Position numbers and translations under genes: made by a program. Below, piece by piece: positions 5,780 through 6,629 of a DNA stretch of 6,629 nucleotides (its first letter is position 1; the number at the start of each line of letters is the position of its first letter). The notes under the pieces were generated by a model. That model made no database searches. It saw only the letters and a list, made by a program, of their open reading frames with translations, and was not told the origin of the DNA. Origin of the DNA: DAIOSQ01 sp036752465 (GTDB lineage: Bacteria; Pseudomonadota; Gammaproteobacteria; Legionellales; Legionellaceae); contig DAIOSQ010000103.1 in the NCBI GenBank assembly GCA_036752465.1, positions 1-6,629 of the forward strand, read 5' to 3'.

Positions 5780-6629
5780 TTACAAAGATCGATGCGGGTC
5801 AAACGCATCGCGAATGGCATCGGCCAATAAATTGCTGGCCAGTACCAAAAAAAACATACAGCTAAAAGCTGACGCCATGGGCCACCAAATTAAGGGCTCA
5901 CGCGAGAGCTCTAAACGCGCGGCGTTGATCATATTGCCCCAACTAATAGTCATGGGCGATACACCTACCCCAACGTAAGCCAGCACGGCCTCTGCCAGCA
6001 CTAAAAAACTGAAATCCAACACTATGGTGATAATCACAATATGCATAACATTGGGCAATAAGTGTTTAACAATGATTTTTAGCGAATGACTGCCTAACAC
6101 TTTAGCCGCCACAACATAATCCATTTCACGCAATTTCAAAGTTTCTGCACGCAGCAAACGACATAAGCTGGTCCAGCTGGTCACCCCCAAAATCATGCAC
6201 AACGCGAATAAACGTGCATCTGCACTTTGGGTCAGGTTGGTAAACTGATCCGGATGATTGGCAATATACGTTTGCATCGATAAGACCGAAGCCGTGATTA
6301 GCAATACCCCGGGGATCGAGCTCAACGTGGTATAGATGTACTGGATGATATCATCAACGACGCCGCCATAATAACCCGCGCTTAACCCTAAAAATAGAGC
6401 GATCGGCATCATAAACAATGTCGTTAATAACCCAATGATAATCCCGGTGCGAATACTTTTTACGGCGTAGTAAAAAATATCCTGTCCAATTTTACCGGTA
6501 CCCATCACGTGTAACTTTCGCGACAGTAAGTACCCAGCAAACACCATAAAAATACAGCCAAATAATGTCAATAAAGCACTGATGCGTACTTTATTCAATT
6601 GGTATAAATCACGGACGCGCAATAAGGGG
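5780..6629 (-). CDS. ABC transporter permease, OppC/DppC/YejE type (partial, N-terminus outside window)
   Basis: Inner-membrane permease of a peptide-type ABC importer, which normally works with a second permease, two ATPases and a periplasmic binding protein. The numbering here starts at codon 6620-6622. Residues 14-34 form a first membrane segment. GTGKIGQD (41-48) matches the family's GTDxxGRD motif just before the permease core. Further hydrophobic segments lie at about 57-80, 98-116, 136-155, 193-213 and 248-268. The EAA loop that contacts the ATPase is clear: DYVVAAKVLG (168-177) through HLLPN (187-191). The C-terminus RDAFDPHRSL is typical of the YejE/OppC branch. The frame is open to the right edge (Leu, Pro codons before TTG 6622), so the gene continues outside. 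The loop at about 115-137 is longer than I expect in OppC, and motif residues D and R of GTDxxGRD are G and Q. Substrate cannot be told from this part. The stop TAA is at 5780-5782. Confidence 0.9.
   Translation of the reverse strand, partial: PLLRVRDLYQLNKVRISALLTLFGCIFMVFAGYLLSRKLHVMGTGKIGQDIFYYAVKSIRTGIIIGLLTTLFMMPIALFLGLSAGYYGGVVDDIIQYIYTTLSSIPGVLLITASVLSMQTYIANHPDQFTNLTQSADARLFALCMILGVTSWTSLCRLLRAETLKLREMDYVVAAKVLGSHSLKIIVKHLLPNVMHIVIITIVLDFSFLVLAEAVLAYVGVGVSPMTISWGNMINAARLELSREPLIWWPMASAFSCMFFLVLASNLLADAIRDAFDPHRSL
5790..5810 (-). terminator. Possible terminator hairpin at the permease 3' end
   Basis: CGATGCG (5790-5796) and CGCATCG (5804-5810) form a perfect seven-pair stem with a seven-base loop inside the last codons of the permease. 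In minus-strand RNA it is followed by AUCUUUGUAA, a poor U-run, so termination here is uncertain. A weaker CCAA/TTGG hairpin (5767-5777) followed by TTTGTTTG on the minus strand could act instead. Confidence 0.3.

Noticed and set aside
6620..6622. TTG as the true start of the permease
   Set aside because: The frame stays open to the window edge and family members have more N-terminal sequence, so the gene is more likely cut by the window.

Overview
The window reads as a chromosomal segment of a gammaproteobacterium, probably of the Legionellales (Legionella/Coxiella/Berkiella-like). Two lines of evidence support this. The DnaE protein is of the gammaproteobacterial DnaE1 type. It also sits next to two AT-richer genes that look like host-directed effectors: a divergent protein-kinase-like protein, and an N-terminal piece of a possible papain-like cysteine-protease effector. 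The order-level placement is an inference; no rRNA or typing marker is present.

Layout from left to right. At 48-269 (minus) is a short open frame with a GGxCxGL motif that stops early, so it may be a small or broken effector gene. At 321-1529 (minus) is a 402-residue protein-kinase-like gene with a good sigma70 promoter (1562-1590) and a strong palindromic terminator (305-333) over its stop codon. At 1646-5077 (minus) is a complete dnaE, the replicative DNA polymerase III alpha subunit, with a plausible terminator at 1611-1646. Positions 5078-5480 have no convincing protein gene but carry a series of palindromes and stem-loops, including a plus-strand terminator-like hairpin and a 43-nt near-perfect stem-loop. 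They end in a near-consensus sigma70 promoter at 5424-5452. That promoter drives a 91-residue gene of unknown function (5481-5756, plus). At 5780-6629 (minus) is the C-terminal 280 or so residues of an OppC/DppC/YejE-type ABC transporter permease, cut by the right edge of the window.

dnaE and the permease are housekeeping genes of moderate GC content. The kinase-like gene, the short GGxCxGL frame and the 91-residue gene are visibly more AT-rich and look like accessory insertions between core genes. dnaE lacks its usual gammaproteobacterial neighbours (lpxB/rnhB upstream, accA downstream), which also suggests rearrangement. The two effector-like genes lie side by side on one strand but are separated by a terminator, so they are probably not one operon. 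No CRISPR array, tRNA, rRNA, transposase or integrase was seen.
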